DNA of 64,000 bases from Gracilaria domingensis (Eukaryota; Rhodophyta; Florideophyceae; Gracilariales; Gracilariaceae). Location of the stretch: assembly GCA_022539475.1 (NCBI GenBank), contig VCMS01000035.1, forward strand, positions 1 to 64,000. Reading direction: 5' to 3'. Positions 9,579-21,017 of the stretch are shown here, in pieces (positions within the stretch are counted from its first letter, which is position 1; every line of letters begins with the position of its first letter). The notes under the pieces were generated by a model that saw nothing but the letters and a program-made list of their open reading frames with translations, ran no database searches and was not told the DNA's origin. Both the position numbers and the translations under genes were made by a program.

Positions 9579-12108
9579 CTCCTCTGAATGGGCAATTACG
9601 GGACATGGGTTTATTTGGGACAATCTCCCGCCATTTCCTCTTCAACCCAAACACCTAGTTTCGCATCGAACCTCCTGCCACAACGTATCCATACAACCGT
9701 ATTGGAGCACTTTGGCGCCATTTCCAACACTTTGTAGTTACCAGTCCCACTGCCAACATCGTTGCACAGTGCACACGATCCCATCAAACGCCTGCCGTAC
9801 TCGTTATGCCACTTTCGATGCGGCGACAAGCCGTCAACAACAAAATTAGTCTTGAGAAACAGTCTCAGGAGGCTACGAACCGAAATGCTGCCATGCAGCT
9901 CCTGAAAGAAGGTCGGGGTGTGCGCGCAGTCTCGCGAATAACCGGAGTCAGCCGCACAACAGTTGGTCGCAGTCACACTGCAGTACAATCCAAGGACCCT
10001 GCACTTACATCACTTGTAAATGCCTGCGTACGACCTGGTCGCCCCTCGACCATTTCGCAAGAAGAGCGATCCATGATTAACGAGAGGCTCATTCTAGCGG
10101 CAGAACGAGGTTTTGCGGTAGACCACTTTACATTCAAACATCTACTTAGTAGAAATGCGGCTGACGGACGAAAAGGATTCAAAACTGGAGTACCAAGCGA
10201 TGATGCTATACGAACATACAGAGCTTTGAACCGCGAATTAGCGTACAAGCACATAGAAAACAGAGAACAGGCAAGCTTGCCGCGCAGTCCTATAACCACG
10301 CCGAAACCTTTTTCGCCGTCCTCGAGAAAATTTTAAAGCTCCATCCAGGCATCCTGGAAGACGGAAACCGTATGTGGAATATGGATGAGACTGGAATTGA
10401 CAACATCTTTAGAAAACACATAAAAGCATTCTCTTCGTCTGCGACCAAGAATGGAGGACACCGTAGTGTGAAATCAACTTATGGAATCTCTAAGCATATA
10501 ACATGCGTCATCGCAGCCTCAGCGGCAGGCCGAAAGGCACCACCATATTTTATCGTTGCCGGGAAAAGAAAGTCTAGTGATTGGTATGCCCCTGTCGAAG
10601 GATCATTCACTATGCCACCAACAGGAATTATCAAGCGATTTACCAAACCAAGATGGTTTCCTGAAAACGGTGTAATTAAGGTCTCCGACCACGGTTCAAT
10701 GGAAGGACCATTAATGGCCTCATTTGTGAAGCATATCGAACACACTGCTAGGCGATTTCTGGAAAGCAAAACTCCCTTTCTCCTTTTTCTTGACGGGAAT
10801 TCCTCTCGTAATGATCCGGAATGGGTTGATTACTGTATGAAACGCTACATTGAGGCAGCCGCAAACGCCGCCAATACCTCCCACTTCCTTCAACCATACG
10901 ACCAGAAGATAAACCAAGGATTCCAAAAGAATATGCGCGTTCTTCGAGACGAATTTTATCGCGAAGGACAGTTGGATACTATCAAGGTAAGTTTCAATTT
11001 AGCGTGCGTAGTTTACGCCTATGAATGCATAACAGTAGAGGACTTAAAGCACTCGTTTCGCAAAACGGGAACCTTTCCGTTTTGGAGTACGTTTGCAGAA
11101 CGTTTCCGAACAGAAGAGGATGGCACAAGGGAGCTCGTTAAGAATGAAGAGGAGAAGCTAACAACTGCGGATCAGGACAGTAAAATTGGTTCGGTTCGAT
11201 TGCGGGAGTCAGACAAGAAAACTTACATGGAGCTCGCAGATGTGTTCCATAACCATGATGGGTACTGTATGAAAAGTAAAGCTCCGACGACGATACTGAA
11301 CCAGCGCGAAACAGTACATTCGATTCTTCTGAATACTATCACTTCTTCAGGATCCACCACTGGGGCGTATACCATCCGTAACGCACAGCTTCGAGTTTTT
11401 CTCGATGCAGGGCAGCCTGCGCAGTTGTTAACGCATACTGAAGAATTGCGCTTGCGAAAAGAGAAAGAGAAGGAGGTCTTACAGAGACAAAATGAGAAGA
11501 ACGAAGAGCAGGCTAGAACTGTAAAAGAACGTGAATTATGTCGCCAACAAGCAGAGAAAAGTGCTGCCTGCTGAGGGAAAGCGTAAGCGAGAGGTAGAGC
11601 ATAGATCACGAGAACAAGAGAAGAAGAAGAGACGTCTGGATGCTGTGAGTTGATGGCTGCAGCGGCAAACCGCAGTGGATTGTATGCGTAGAGAGGCAGA
11701 CTTTCGTAAGTTTGCGCAAACGTCTAGAAGGAGAGTGGCTTTGGATGTCAAGGAGCGTATAAGCCAGAGAGTAGGATCCCAGCGTCATAAGACGAAAGTG
11801 GCAATTTGGTGTTATTAGTTTGCTGCGTTAGTGCTGGTTGATGTCGGTGATTTGGCGAGCAAAGCCGGTTTGCAAGATGTGGGTAACCCAAATTAACGCT
11901 TTCTGTTTGGGTGGCTTCTGCTTTGGGAGGGACAGTATTTGAGAAGGCTCGGATACAAATTTCAACCTGTGGTGGCAAGTTGTATCTCATCTGAATCGTC
12001 TCATTGAGACGAATTTGTCTATTAGAGTATGAGGTTAAAGAAGCAATCTGGTGTTTGAAATGTTTTTAAATCTTTGTTAGGTGTCCCAAGTTTGACCATT
12101 GAGAGGGG
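9579..12108 (+). mobile_element. pogo-type (Tc1/mariner superfamily) DNA transposon with TIRs and TA duplications
   Basis: The left end starts CTCCTCTGAATGGGCAATTA. The right end, read on the minus strand, starts CCCCTCTCAATGGTCAAACT. They match at about 20 of 27 positions, ending in GGGACA. Each end is flanked by TA (9577-9578 and 12109-12110), the target duplication expected for this superfamily. The 2.5 kb element encloses one transposase gene. Confidence 0.75.
9806..11640 (+). pseudogene. pogo/CENP-B-like transposase (DDE_1), frameshifted
   Basis: The N-terminal frame 9806-10336 begins MPLSMRRQ and has a helix-turn-helix (AVSRITGVSRTTVGRS) followed by a CENP-B-like second DNA-binding region. 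The catalytic frame 10372-11574 has VWNMDET-like MWNMDETGI (Asp codon at 10384), LFLDGNSSR (10792) and TSHFLQPYDQKINQG (10900), the three acidic positions of pogo transposases. The catalytic frame is open upstream to about 10290, so one frameshift near 10285-10300 separates the halves. After the nuclease comes a Glu/Lys/Gln-rich coiled coil (LRLRKEKEKEVLQRQNEKN) running past 11574 in a shifted frame. Without correction the gene cannot make a full transposase. Confidence 0.85.
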
Positions 12109-13181
12109 TATTTTAAGGTTTACCTCTTCTGCTAGAGATGCCAAAAGGCATGGCAAAGCAAAAAATATCGGTATTTGGCTATTTACCTGTTCTGATAGAG
12201 ATGCTATAAATGAAGAGTTTTTGTGACGTTAAATTTAGAACTTGCTCCTACAGGGTTTAAGTTTTAACGCAAATTGCTCGTAGTGCCTCATCCTTTTCAG
12301 CAGTCTCTCCGCACCTACTTCAGCAACGCGAGTGCAAGCGCTTGCCATCCTCTTGAGGTCTGTCCGGTTTCATATTTCATACTAGTATCGATTCTATCCA
12401 AACTATACATATCTATTTGTACTTGTGTTTATCTATTTAGTTTAACGATTGAACGATAGGTTGTTTCTTAAGGCCTCTGTTATGTAAGTGTCCCCAAGCG
12501 AGCGCCAGCCCTCATCGTGGTACCGGCGGTGCATGACTGTGCACGTTGCACAGTGACGATTCGCTGCTGGTGAAAATGGTTGATGAATGCACTGTTATTG
12601 CAATATGCAATGTGAGTGTTAGCGATTGCAAGCAATCGACTGCAACGCACTGACCAACTTTGTCGTGAGCGTTCATTAGCACGCGCATCATCTACGATTA
12701 GGCTATGAGGAGTATTGCATTGAAGCAAGCGCAGGCAATACGAAATGGGTAGTCGCTTGGCGAGGGCAAGCTGGACAAGGTCTCCTACGTGGCGATACTA
12801 CAAAAAGCAAATGTGTGTTGTTGCCCCTGTTAGCAGCGTTAAGTTAACGGGCGCAGCACGACCTTGAAGATCATCATCATGGGCGCTGGTACGAGTGGGT
12901 CGGCCGACGCGGCGGGTGCGGTTGCAACAGCTGTGATTCGTTGCGACATGTGGAGTGATCGACAGCAAGCCGCGCGGGGCACGAGGCGACAGGTTGTCAG
13001 CACACGTCAGGACGCAGCGAAACAACGACGGGGGAGCGAACGCCGCCGCACGCGAGCGCAGCGACGCACGAAGGGCGGCGCTTGAAGTGAGAGGACAAGC
13101 CAACGGCGCGCGAACAGGCGCGGCTGCGCGGGCGCGCGCGAGAGCGGCGCGCGCGCCAAGGGGCCGTTGGTGACGTAATGC
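12109..13181. other. No gene recognised; one spaced direct repeat
   Basis: Composition shifts here from AT-rich transposon DNA to the GC-rich island. A 23-bp repeat (TTTACCTCTTCTGCTAGAGA plus TGC) at 12119-12141 recurs at 12182-12204 with two changes. I see no gene or RNA in the rest. Confidence 0.4.
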
Positions 13182-13276
13182 GCGGCGCGCGCGCGGCAGG
13201 CGGCGACGCGCGCGGCAGGCGGCGACGCGCGCGGCAGGCGGCGACGCGCGCGGCAGGCGGCGACGCGCGCGGCAAG
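13182..13276. repeat. 19-bp minisatellite, about 5 units
   Basis: Unit CGGCGACGCGCGCGGCAGG in near-perfect tandem copies (13201-13219, 13220-13238, 13239-13257, 13258-13276, plus a partial unit before). It lies upstream of the proline-rich gene. Translated frames across it are low-complexity and not taken as genes. Confidence 0.9.
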
Positions 13277-13649
13277 CAGCGGCGCGCGCGCGGCTCGCGG
13301 AGAACAACGGCCGCGGCGGCGCGCGCCGCGTGTGTGCGCTGTGCGCCAACGTTGGCCAACGGCGCGGTCGCCGTGGCGCGCGGCTGCAAACGGGCGCGCG
13401 GCTGTAAGGCGGCTGCCGCTGGGGGGCCGCTGCCGCTTTAGCTGCCAGCGACAGAAACAGAAACGCACGCGCCATGCGCCCACTGCGTCCACAAACCAAA
13501 CAGAAAGCCGCGCGCCCCCCTCCCGCGCCCGGCTCGAGCCATCGCCGCACCCCCCCCCCCCCCTCCCCCACCTCCGTCCGCGCCGCGCTCGTCCCCACCC
13601 CCCCCCGCCTCCCCTTCCGCCTCCGCAGCCGCAGCTGCTATCGCCGGTC

Positions 13650-15575
13650 ATGGGTCCGCCGCCGCCGCCGCCGCCACTGCTGCCGGCGTTGCCCCCCCGC
13701 AAGACCGCCGCACCTCCGCCTCCCGCTCCTTCTTCCGCCCGCTCCGCGCCATCGCCATCGCCCGCAGCGCCCCCGCCCCCACCGCCAGCTCGCTCTGCCC
13801 CTCCCGCAGCTCCCGCCCCGCCCCCGCCACCGTCGCGCTCCGCTCCGTCAGGTGCACCCGCTCCTCCGCCACCGCCGCCACCGCCGTCATCGGCTCGAGC
13901 CTCAGGTGGAGGGGGCGGACCGCCGCCGCCGCCGCCGCCATCGGCTCGAGCCTCAGCCGGAGGTGGCGGCCCGCCGCCGCCGCCGCCACCGCCGCCGCCC
14001 TTGGCTAAAGCATCAGGTGGAGGTGGCGGCCCGCCGCCGCCGCCACCGCCACCGCCCTCGGCTAGAGCCTCGGGTGGAGGCGGAGGCGCTGGTCCGCCGC
14101 CGCCGCCACCACCACCACCGGGGTCATCCAAGTCGTCGCGTCCGGCGTCCATGCCTCCCCCCCCGCCGCCGTTGAAGCCCTCTGCTAAAAATGCTGCCAA
14201 GACTGCCAATTCGCAGAACAAACCTGCCACGCCGGCAAAGCCCCCGCGTCCGGGATCTGCACCTGCTGCCAGTAACGCCGATAGGACTGAACGATCCGGT
14301 CGCCGCTTTGGCCGTCGGAAGGAGGTTTCGCCCGATGAGCATTCCAGACGTGCCGCCTTGTCCAGTAAGAGTTTCCGCAATCGGCTTGGACGTGGTTCCA
14401 ACAAGGAGAGCTTGCTCACAAAGGCTCAGGAAGTGCCTGAGGATGTTCCAGAGCTTCCAGACATGGCCACGGATAAGACCGAAGCCGCCAGGAAGAAGCT
14501 GGAGAAGCAAACACAACGGGACGCCAACATCAAGCCAAGGAAGAAGGGCAAGAGGCAGCACTCCTCACTGTTTGGCAAGCGCGCATCGTCCTCTGCGGCC
14601 AATGTTTCCTCTGACACCAGTGAATCGGTTGAGGAAGAGCCCAAGGCGCCGGAGGACCCGGCGCCGCTCGATATCTTGCGAACGGCGCGGATATCCAAAA
14701 AGATGTTCGAGGGAGAGATTACGCACAAGTACGCGCCAGTGTCATTTACGCCGTTTGGGCAAGATTGGGCCACTGATTCTTTTGCGCTGATCCACAACGC
14801 CATCAAGGCTGAAATTCGAGACCTGCAAAACATGGCGTACGTGATGCAAAAACGCAAGATGCTGCTGACCATGACGCACATTGAGATTTTCTACGAATGG
14901 TGGACGGACTTTTTCCAGTTTGTAGACGTGGCCATCACCATTGAAGAGGAAGTGTACTACGGGTGGGTGGGCTCGAAGGACTCGCTGCGCGGTGCGTTCA
15001 AGAGGAGCGAACGCATGCGCGTGTACGGAGCGACGCGCAACACGATTCAGAAGCTGACCGAGTACAAGGAGAAGTTCCTGCCGTACCTGCCGGTTGGCGA
15101 GCGGCTGGAGGGGCTGCTGGTGCTGGTCAAAGGGTTTGACCAGCTGCTGCAACACCATTCCGACGTTGCGCGCAGCCTGCCAAACTACCTACAAACGCTG
15201 TTCAACAAGAAGGAGAAGGAAGCCAACTTGAAGCAGGTGATTGCTGCGTTTAGAAACTCGGACGGCTACAACCGCAACCTGGTGCTGCTGGCAAAGTGGA
15301 TGCCGGACCGCATGATGAAGCGCTGGGCGCTGTCGCACCTGCGCACGAAGGACCTGATTTCGTTCAAGGGGTGGAGGACGGTGATTACGCGCGAGCACTG
15401 CAACCTGGCAAAGCAGTTCGAGGACGTGATCACGGGCGAGGAGGACAACGCGGGCGAGCCGGTGATCGGGGCGGCCATGGCCATCAACGAGGAGATGAGG
15501 GAGCACATCGACAACAACAGGAGCTCGGTGCGGGCGCTGCCGAACGGGAACGGCGTGGCGGCGGGCAAGTCATAG
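13650..15575 (+). CDS. Proline-rich protein with helical, possibly hemerythrin-like C-terminal domain
   Basis: A frame of 641 residues from the ATG at 13650. An upstream ATG at 13332 in the same frame would add Arg/Pro low-complexity from C-rich and minisatellite DNA, so I prefer 13650. Residues 1-175 are proline runs broken by Ser-Ala-Arg-Ala-Ser-Gly-Gly spacers, like ligands for SH3, WW or profilin. Residues 175-340 are basic and Ser-rich. From about 350 the protein becomes an ordered, mostly helical domain of about 270 residues. Its FALIHNAIKAEIRDLQ and IEEEVYYGWV blocks recall the His/Glu iron ligands of HHE hemerythrin-like bundles. That is a resemblance only. The proline stretch first suggested a formin, but I see no FH2 landmarks. 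It is intact, GC-rich and probably a host gene. Confidence 0.6.
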   Translation: MGPPPPPPPLLPALPPRKTAAPPPPAPSSARSAPSPSPAAPPPPPPARSAPPAAPAPPPPPSRSAPSGAPAPPPPPPPPSSARASGGGGGPPPPPPPSARASAGGGGPPPPPPPPPPLAKASGGGGGPPPPPPPPPSARASGGGGGAGPPPPPPPPPGSSKSSRPASMPPPPPPLKPSAKNAAKTANSQNKPATPAKPPRPGSAPAASNADRTERSGRRFGRRKEVSPDEHSRRAALSSKSFRNRLGRGSNKESLLTKAQEVPEDVPELPDMATDKTEAARKKLEKQTQRDANIKPRKKGKRQHSSLFGKRASSSAANVSSDTSESVEEEPKAPEDPAPLDILRTARISKKMFEGEITHKYAPVSFTPFGQDWATDSFALIHNAIKAEIRDLQNMAYVMQKRKMLLTMTHIEIFYEWWTDFFQFVDVAITIEEEVYYGWVGSKDSLRGAFKRSERMRVYGATRNTIQKLTEYKEKFLPYLPVGERLEGLLVLVKGFDQLLQHHSDVARSLPNYLQTLFNKKEKEANLKQVIAAFRNSDGYNRNLVLLAKWMPDRMMKRWALSHLRTKDLISFKGWRTVITREHCNLAKQFEDVITGEEDNAGEPVIGAAMAINEEMREHIDNNRSSVRALPNGNGVAAGKS

Positions 15576-15826
15576 CTACGTAGCGCAGTTTTCGAATAGC
15601 GTGCTGGGAAGCGCTGCCGTAAAGATAGATTGTGTATTAGAGACGCACCGCGCGCCACTGTAACACTTGCCAAGCTGGCACGGTGCCGTCACGGCCGCGC
15701 ACACGCGCGCGTGACGGCGCGCCACCTGAGATTTCTCAACATGGACATGCCGTGCGCCGCCGCCGTCGCCGCCGCTGCCGCTGCCGCGCGCCGCCGGTCG
15801 CCGCCACGTCGTCCGCGCCCCCCGTC

Positions 15827-17200
15827 ATGCTCTGCTTCGCCGCCGCGCCGCTCTCGCCGTCGCCGTGCGCGTCCCCCCCGTGGCCGCGCCCCGTCTCCAC
15901 GCGCGCCGCGGCGCGCGCGGCGCGCGCGCGCGTCGTGCGCGCGGTGCTCGCGGACGAGCCGCCGCCGCCGTCGCCCGAGCTCGCGGACGCGGCGTCGCTG
16001 CCCGCCGAGCAGCTCGAGGCGTTCTACGCGTCCGAGGATTCGGCGTACCAGCCGGTGCTGTCGTCGGCGCTACGTCTGGCGCTCAAAAACTTTGGCGTCG
16101 AGCTGTCGGAGCTGCGTATTGCGCTCGCGCGCACGGTCGGTCTGCTGCCGCCGCAGCAGTATACGCCGCCGGACTGTCTCAACCTTACGTTGGACGATGC
16201 GGCTGTGACGCGGCGCGAAGCGCTGCGCGAGCAACGGAACGGCGCTGTGCCGGCGTCGCCGTTTGTCAACTTTGTCTACGACGTCACGTGCCGCTTGTTG
16301 GATTACGTGTTTGTAGATAGGCCGATCCCGCGCTTCTGGTTTCTGGAAACCGTCGCCAGAATGCCCTACTTTGCGTACTCCAGCTGCTTGCATTTGTTCT
16401 CAACGCTAGGCTGGTACCGCTCGCCCACGTTGATGAACGTTCACCATGCCGAAGAACTGAATGAAGCGTATCACTTGGCGGTGATGGAGAGTTTGGGCGG
16501 CGACCGTCGCTGGTTTGTACGTTCTTGTTTCCGGCCGTCCACTCTTTTTTGTTTTGTTTTCTTCTTCGCCGTCACCATCTCATACTGAACCGTGCTTTTT
16601 CTTGCCCACCTCCACTTGCGTACGTGCACACAAAAAGGACCGTTTCCTGGCATTCCATGTCAGCCTTGCGTATTACTGGTATGTACAAGCACGTCAAAGA
16701 AAAAGTACGTTTCTGTGACTGACAAGAGAGTGCTCAGGTTCCTGGTGATACTGTTCATGTTTTCGCCCACCGAGTCGTACCGCTTCTCGGAGAAGCTGGA
16801 GGGACACGCCGTGGACACATACGGGCAGTTCCTGGAGGAAAACGAAAGCAGATTGCGCGAGCTGCCGGCACCGGCTGTGGCGTACGAGTACTTTAACAAC
16901 TTCTTGTACTACTTTCAGGAGTTTCAAATGACAGCGGGGCAGCAGGCGAGCGGCACGGCGCGACGATCGCCCAAGGTTGAATGCTTGTACGACGTGTTTG
17001 AAAACATCTACCGCGACGAACAGGAGCACTGCAAGACGATGGATGCGTGCTCGGACTACATCGAGAACGGCTCCACGTTTTGGTTCAACGGCAAGAGTGT
17101 GTCCGGCAGCGCGAGAAAAGCAAAAGTGATACCGATCGAGAAGCGGCAGGAATTCTGGCGGCGATGGGAAGAGATTCACTCCAAGAAAAATAAGCAGTAG
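15827..17200 (+). CDS. PTOX: Plastid terminal oxidase (alternative oxidase family), 3 exons
   Basis: Plastoquinol:oxygen oxidase of thylakoid membranes, a di-iron protein working in carotenoid synthesis and chlororespiration. Exons 15827-16516, 16638-16678 and 16738-17200 join to 397 codons. The introns are 121 nt (GTACGT...AAAAAG) and 59 nt (GTATGT...CTCAG). All six iron ligands of the family are visible: Glu in FLETVARMPYF, Glu and His in LNEAYHL, Glu in LEGHAVDTY, and Glu and His in RDEQEHCKTM. Removing the introns restores DRFLAFHVSLAYYWF into the following membrane-binding helix. I chose the ATG at 15827 (MLCFAAAPLSPSP). The Ala/Arg-rich leader of about 35 residues fits a plastid transit peptide, and an in-frame ATG at 15683 only adds Arg repeats. 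The C-terminus is longer than in plants. Confidence 0.92.
16517..16637 (+). other. Intron 1 of the plastid terminal oxidase
   Basis: 121 nt, GTACGT donor, AAAAAG acceptor. A TACTGAAC stretch near 16583 could be the branch site. Removal joins GGDRRWF to DRFLAFH, as in the family. Confidence 0.8.
16679..16737 (+). other. Intron 2 of the plastid terminal oxidase
   Basis: 59 nt, GTATGT donor, CTCAG acceptor, with CTGAC near the 3' end as a possible branch site. The intron splits a Trp codon after its second base. A donor 4 nt downstream would give the wrong frame. Confidence 0.8.
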
Positions 17201-18864
17201 CTTGCACGGCGACGGGTGCTTGAAGTGGCCGTGCTGCTGTGCTCGTTAGCATTGTTCTGTAAGGGCGGACAGCTGTGGCGGTGGATTGTGGCATGTTACA
17301 AGCGTCGTTCGAATTTGCGCCGAGTGTGATGGGCGCCGTTGGGCATGGGACAGTGACGTAATCTGGAGACGAGCTGGAAGAGGTGCGGGTGAATTAGGAG
17401 GGAGGGTACGTTTGTCGGGAGTAGTCGGTAGCGTATAGAGATTGAAGTACAGAGACGTTATTACAATTGTGCGGGAGGCGATGAGAAATGGAAGTGACTT
17501 TGAACGCAAGGGGTGCGCGTTGTAGCGGCGACTGGACTGCGGAGGGAGGAGGCTGTGTGTGTTCGTTGGGTACCGTCGGCACAGTAGCTGCGAGGAGACG
17601 CGAAACAGTGGCTGTGACAGGAAGACGTGGCGCACGGCGCAACGGGCGGGAGTCCCGCCCCAAGCGCGGCGGGCGTGTGCAAGCCGGGGCGCCGCCTTGA
17701 TTCGGGCGCGCGCAACGGAGCACGGCACGGCGGGGGGGTGGGGGGGCGCCGGGCTAACGTCGAAGGCGGAGCAAGGCGGAAGCGGCGCTGCGCGGCAGTG
17801 ACGCGGCCGCACAGCGGCGCGCGACACGGCGCGGCGCATGGCGCGCAGGGCGCGGCGCGCGCGGCGCGGCGGCGCGGCGGCGCGGCGGCGCGACGCAGCG
17901 GCGCACCGTCGGGCGGCGGCGGCGGCGCGGCGGCGGCGCGCGGCGGCGCGGCGATGCGTCAGCGGCGCGGGCGCGCGGCGCGGAAAGCGGCGCTCGCGAG
18001 CGCGCGCCAACATACAGCGGCTGCATTGCTGGAGGCGCGCCACGCGCGCGCGTACGTGACGCACGCGGCCGACGCGCCGCGGCGCGCGATGGCAGCGAGT
18101 GGGCCGCGCGCCGCGCGCACAAAACGCGCGCGCGCGCGCGCGTCAGCGCGCGGCCGCGCCGCGCTACGTCGCCGCCGTCCGCGTCCGCGCGCGCGCTGAT
18201 CTCGCGCCGCGCGCGCCCAATCTCGCGCGCGCCGCGGTGAACGCCGCGCGCCGCCGATGCGCAGCGCCCCGCGCAGCCGCCCCGGCCGTGTTCGCCCCCC
18301 CCCCGGCGCGTTCACCCGCGGCGCGCGCGCTTGCGGCTTGCAGCTTGTGTGTCTGGTAGTTATCAAACGCGCCCAGTACGGAGCCAGCGTCAGTGTCAGC
18401 GTCTTTTTTTTACACAGCTATTCAAACAACGAGCGTGGTATCTCCGCCAGTGGCACGCTTGTCCGCGCGGGCAGGCAGCGGCGGCCGTACAGCGCGCGGC
18501 GCGCTCGGCGCGCCCGCGCCTGTACCGCACGTCGCTCGCTGCTACTACCCCAAGCGTACCACAACAAACAGGCGCGGGCACAAGCCAAAAAAAAAAAAAC
18601 AGCACCAACCCCCCACAAACAGTACAGGCGAAACGAATCGCAGTGCCCGCGCCAGCCGTCGCGCGGCGATCATCCAGCATGCATGCATGTAGCTTGACGA
18701 CACACAAACAAAGCATAAAGCGGCGCTAGTTAGAGAAAGAGAGAGAGATAGAGATAGAGAGAGAGCGAGAGAGAGAGAGAGACGGAGGGGACAGACAAAC
18801 AGTGCGGGAAACAGCCACAATACAAATTGCATGCGTGCGCTGGCCGTCGTTCCGCCGCGCGCCA
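17201..18864. other. GC-rich intergenic DNA, no gene; (GA)n tract
   Basis: Runs of GCGC and GGC make long open frames on both strands whose products are only Ala/Arg repeats, so I call no gene. A (GA)n microsatellite with GATA interruptions lies at 18732-18782, near the 3' end of the zinc-finger gene. The stretch must hold the 3' ends of the two convergent genes around it. Confidence 0.5.
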
Positions 18865-19345
18865 TCACGAGCGAATCTGCGAGTGTTGCGATTGCATCGA
18901 CGCCGCGGCGCGGCTCCGGATGGCCGCCGTGTCCACATTCACGTCCGGGTGCAGCGAGCCGGTGTGCTGGCGCAGGTTGCCCAGCTCGCCAAAGCGCGCC
19001 GAGCACACGGGGCACGCGTACGGGCGCAGCTTTTGGTGCACCGTCTCGCGGTGCCGGCGCAGCTTGTTGCGCTCGGAGAAGGTGCGCGGGCACGTCGGGC
19101 ACGCGTACGGCCGGATGCGGTCGTGCACGATGCGGATGTGGCGGTTGGCGTCCGACTTGGTCTTGAAGCGGCTGGTGCACTTGCTGCATTCAAAGCTGCG
19201 CTCGTGCTCGTTGCGCACGTGGTGGTCGCGCTGGCGCTTGAGCGCGAACGTGGCGCCGCACGCGGCGCAGTGGAACGCGCCCTTGCTGTCGGCGCTCGCC
19301 ACGGCGCCAGTGGCGCCGGGCGCGCCGGCAGCGGCGGCGGCGGCA

Positions 19346-19378
<33 letters not shown>

Positions 19379-19887
19379 GCGGTCTTGAGCTGCTTGGCCG
19401 ACGGCGGCGGCTGCGCAGACGCGGACGCGCGGCGCTTGTCGGCGCGCTTGGGCAGCGGCGGCACCACCGACGACGACGCGGCGGGCAGCGGCATGTGCGG
19501 CGGCGCGTGGTGCATGAGCGAGGTCGGCGGCGTGGAGGCGTAGCAGAACAGCTCCGGCACGGCGTGCGGGAAACGGGGGTACGAGAAGGCGGGCGAGGGC
19601 GAAGAGTAAGTGGGCGCGGCCGTGGGCACGCGCGGCTGCTCCGCGGCAAGAGTGGCCACGGTTGTGAGCGCGCTGTTGTCGTTGGCGGCCTGCTCGGTGG
19701 CAATGGCCTCGAACAGTGCGTTGGACGCAGAGTTGAAGGCGTGGCGGTACGGCTGTTGGTGCTGCGGCGGCGGCGCCACGCTGGAGAGCGGCGGCTGCGA
19801 GCGCGCCGTGGGCGACACGGGCGGGTACGCGTACGATGGCAGCGCGGCGGAGTAGTGCGGCACGTACTGCGGAGCGACATGGTACGC

Positions 19888-19960
<73 letters not shown>

Positions 19961-20295
19961 TGCGGCTGCGGCGGCGGCTGCTGCGGCACGGGCGGTGGCA
20001 GCTGGGTGAGCGGCTGCGAGTAGGGCTGCGACATGGGCGGCGGCAGCGACTGCGGCTGCGACATGGGCGGCTGCGATGCGGCGTGCGGCAGCGGCGGCGG
20101 CGGCGGCTGCGGCTGCAGCGGCTGCGCGCTTTGGCGCGATGGCGGCTGTGATTGCGGCTGCGACGCGAGCGGCGGCGGCGGCGGCGACGGCGAAGGCGAC
20201 TTGCGCGGGGCGGCAGGGGCGGCGGCGCGCGGCGGCGCGGAGGAGGCGGGCGGGGGGGACTGGCGCCAGTCGGCGGCGGGGGGGACGGAGGTCAT
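18865..20295 (-). CDS. C2H2 zinc-finger protein with four C-terminal fingers and Pro/Gln-rich N-terminus
   Basis: A frame of 476 residues, probably a nuclear DNA-binding regulator. The N-terminal 180 residues are Pro/Gln/Ser rich with a long proline run and a run of about 11 Gln (CTG repeats near 19890-19922), as in activation domains. A poly-Ala run encoded near 19320-19380 precedes the fingers. Four tandem C2H2 fingers follow, with Cys pairs CAAC, CSKC, CPTC and CPVC and His pairs of the HX4H and HX3-4H type (HHVRNEH, HIRIVH, HRETVH, HTGSLH). The second-to-third and third-to-fourth linkers (DRIRPYA, QKLRPYA) resemble the TGEKPY linker. The tail is short. Other frames on both strands here are low-complexity shadows. 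Targets are unknown. Confidence 0.85.
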
Positions 20296-20962
20296 GGCGG
20301 CGAGGGGGAGCGCGGCGATTGCGCGCGGCGGGCGATGGCGGCGCGCGCGGCGCGACGGCGCGCGCGGGGTGGGGGAGGCCGGGCGCGGGCGCGGGCGCGT
20401 GGCGCGGGGCGCGGGGCGCGGGGCGCGCGGGGGAGAAGGCGCGCGGGGGGGGAGGGGGGGAGCGGAGCGGAGGGGGGAGGCGAGGGCGCGGCGGGTGGGG
20501 GGGAGGGGGAGCGGGGGCGCGGGGCGCGGGAGCAGGCGCTCGACGGCGATCGCGGCGGCGCGGAGTTAAGTACGGGCGCGGGGGGCGGCGCGGGGGCGGC
20601 GCGCGCGCGGATGCACTCGAGAGGCCGCTGCGCGTGCGCGGCGGGGGGGGGGCGGGGGGGCCGCGCGCCCGCGGCGCCGCGTTTTCACGCGCGACGTGAT
20701 GAGCACGGAGCGCGCCGTGGCGGCGCCGCGGCGCCGCGGCGCCGCGGCTGACACGCCGCGCCCACTGCGCGCGCGCCACGTGCACACGTGCGCGGCGCGT
20801 CACGCGCGCGCGCCGCCGCGCCGCGTTCGAATTGGCGCCGCGGCCGCGCGCGTGTCAGCGCTGGCGGCGCGCGCGCGCGCGCGCGTCACGCGTCTGTTGA
20901 GGCGCGGCGCGGCGCGCGCGCGCGCGCGGCGAGCGCACCGCGCGGCACCGCGCGCGCCGCCG

Positions 20963-21017
20963 CGCCTAATTTCGAGCCGCGCGCGCGGAGGTCGTGCCCG
21001 TTGGCGGCGGCCGCGCG
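20963..21017 (+). repeat. Dispersed GC-rich repeat, copy 1 (55 bp)
   Basis: Begins CGCCTAATTTCGAGCCGCGC and matches 53001-53055 at 51 of 55 positions. Both copies then run into GCC/GGC-rich DNA. Confidence 0.75.

Noticed and set aside
13332-15575. Formin (FH1-FH2) annotation for the proline-rich protein
   Set aside because: The proline region fits FH1, but the C-terminal domain has none of the FH2 landmarks I know, and its His/Glu pattern points elsewhere.
17246-18199. Long open frames on both strands in the GC-rich intergenic DNA
   Set aside because: Products are Ala/Arg/Pro repeats driven by GCGC composition, present in several frames at once, with no domain.
18802-20803. Long frames overlapping the zinc-finger gene on both strands
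   Set aside because: They are shadows of the C2H2 gene: Ala/Arg repeats opposite its Pro/Gln codons and fingers.
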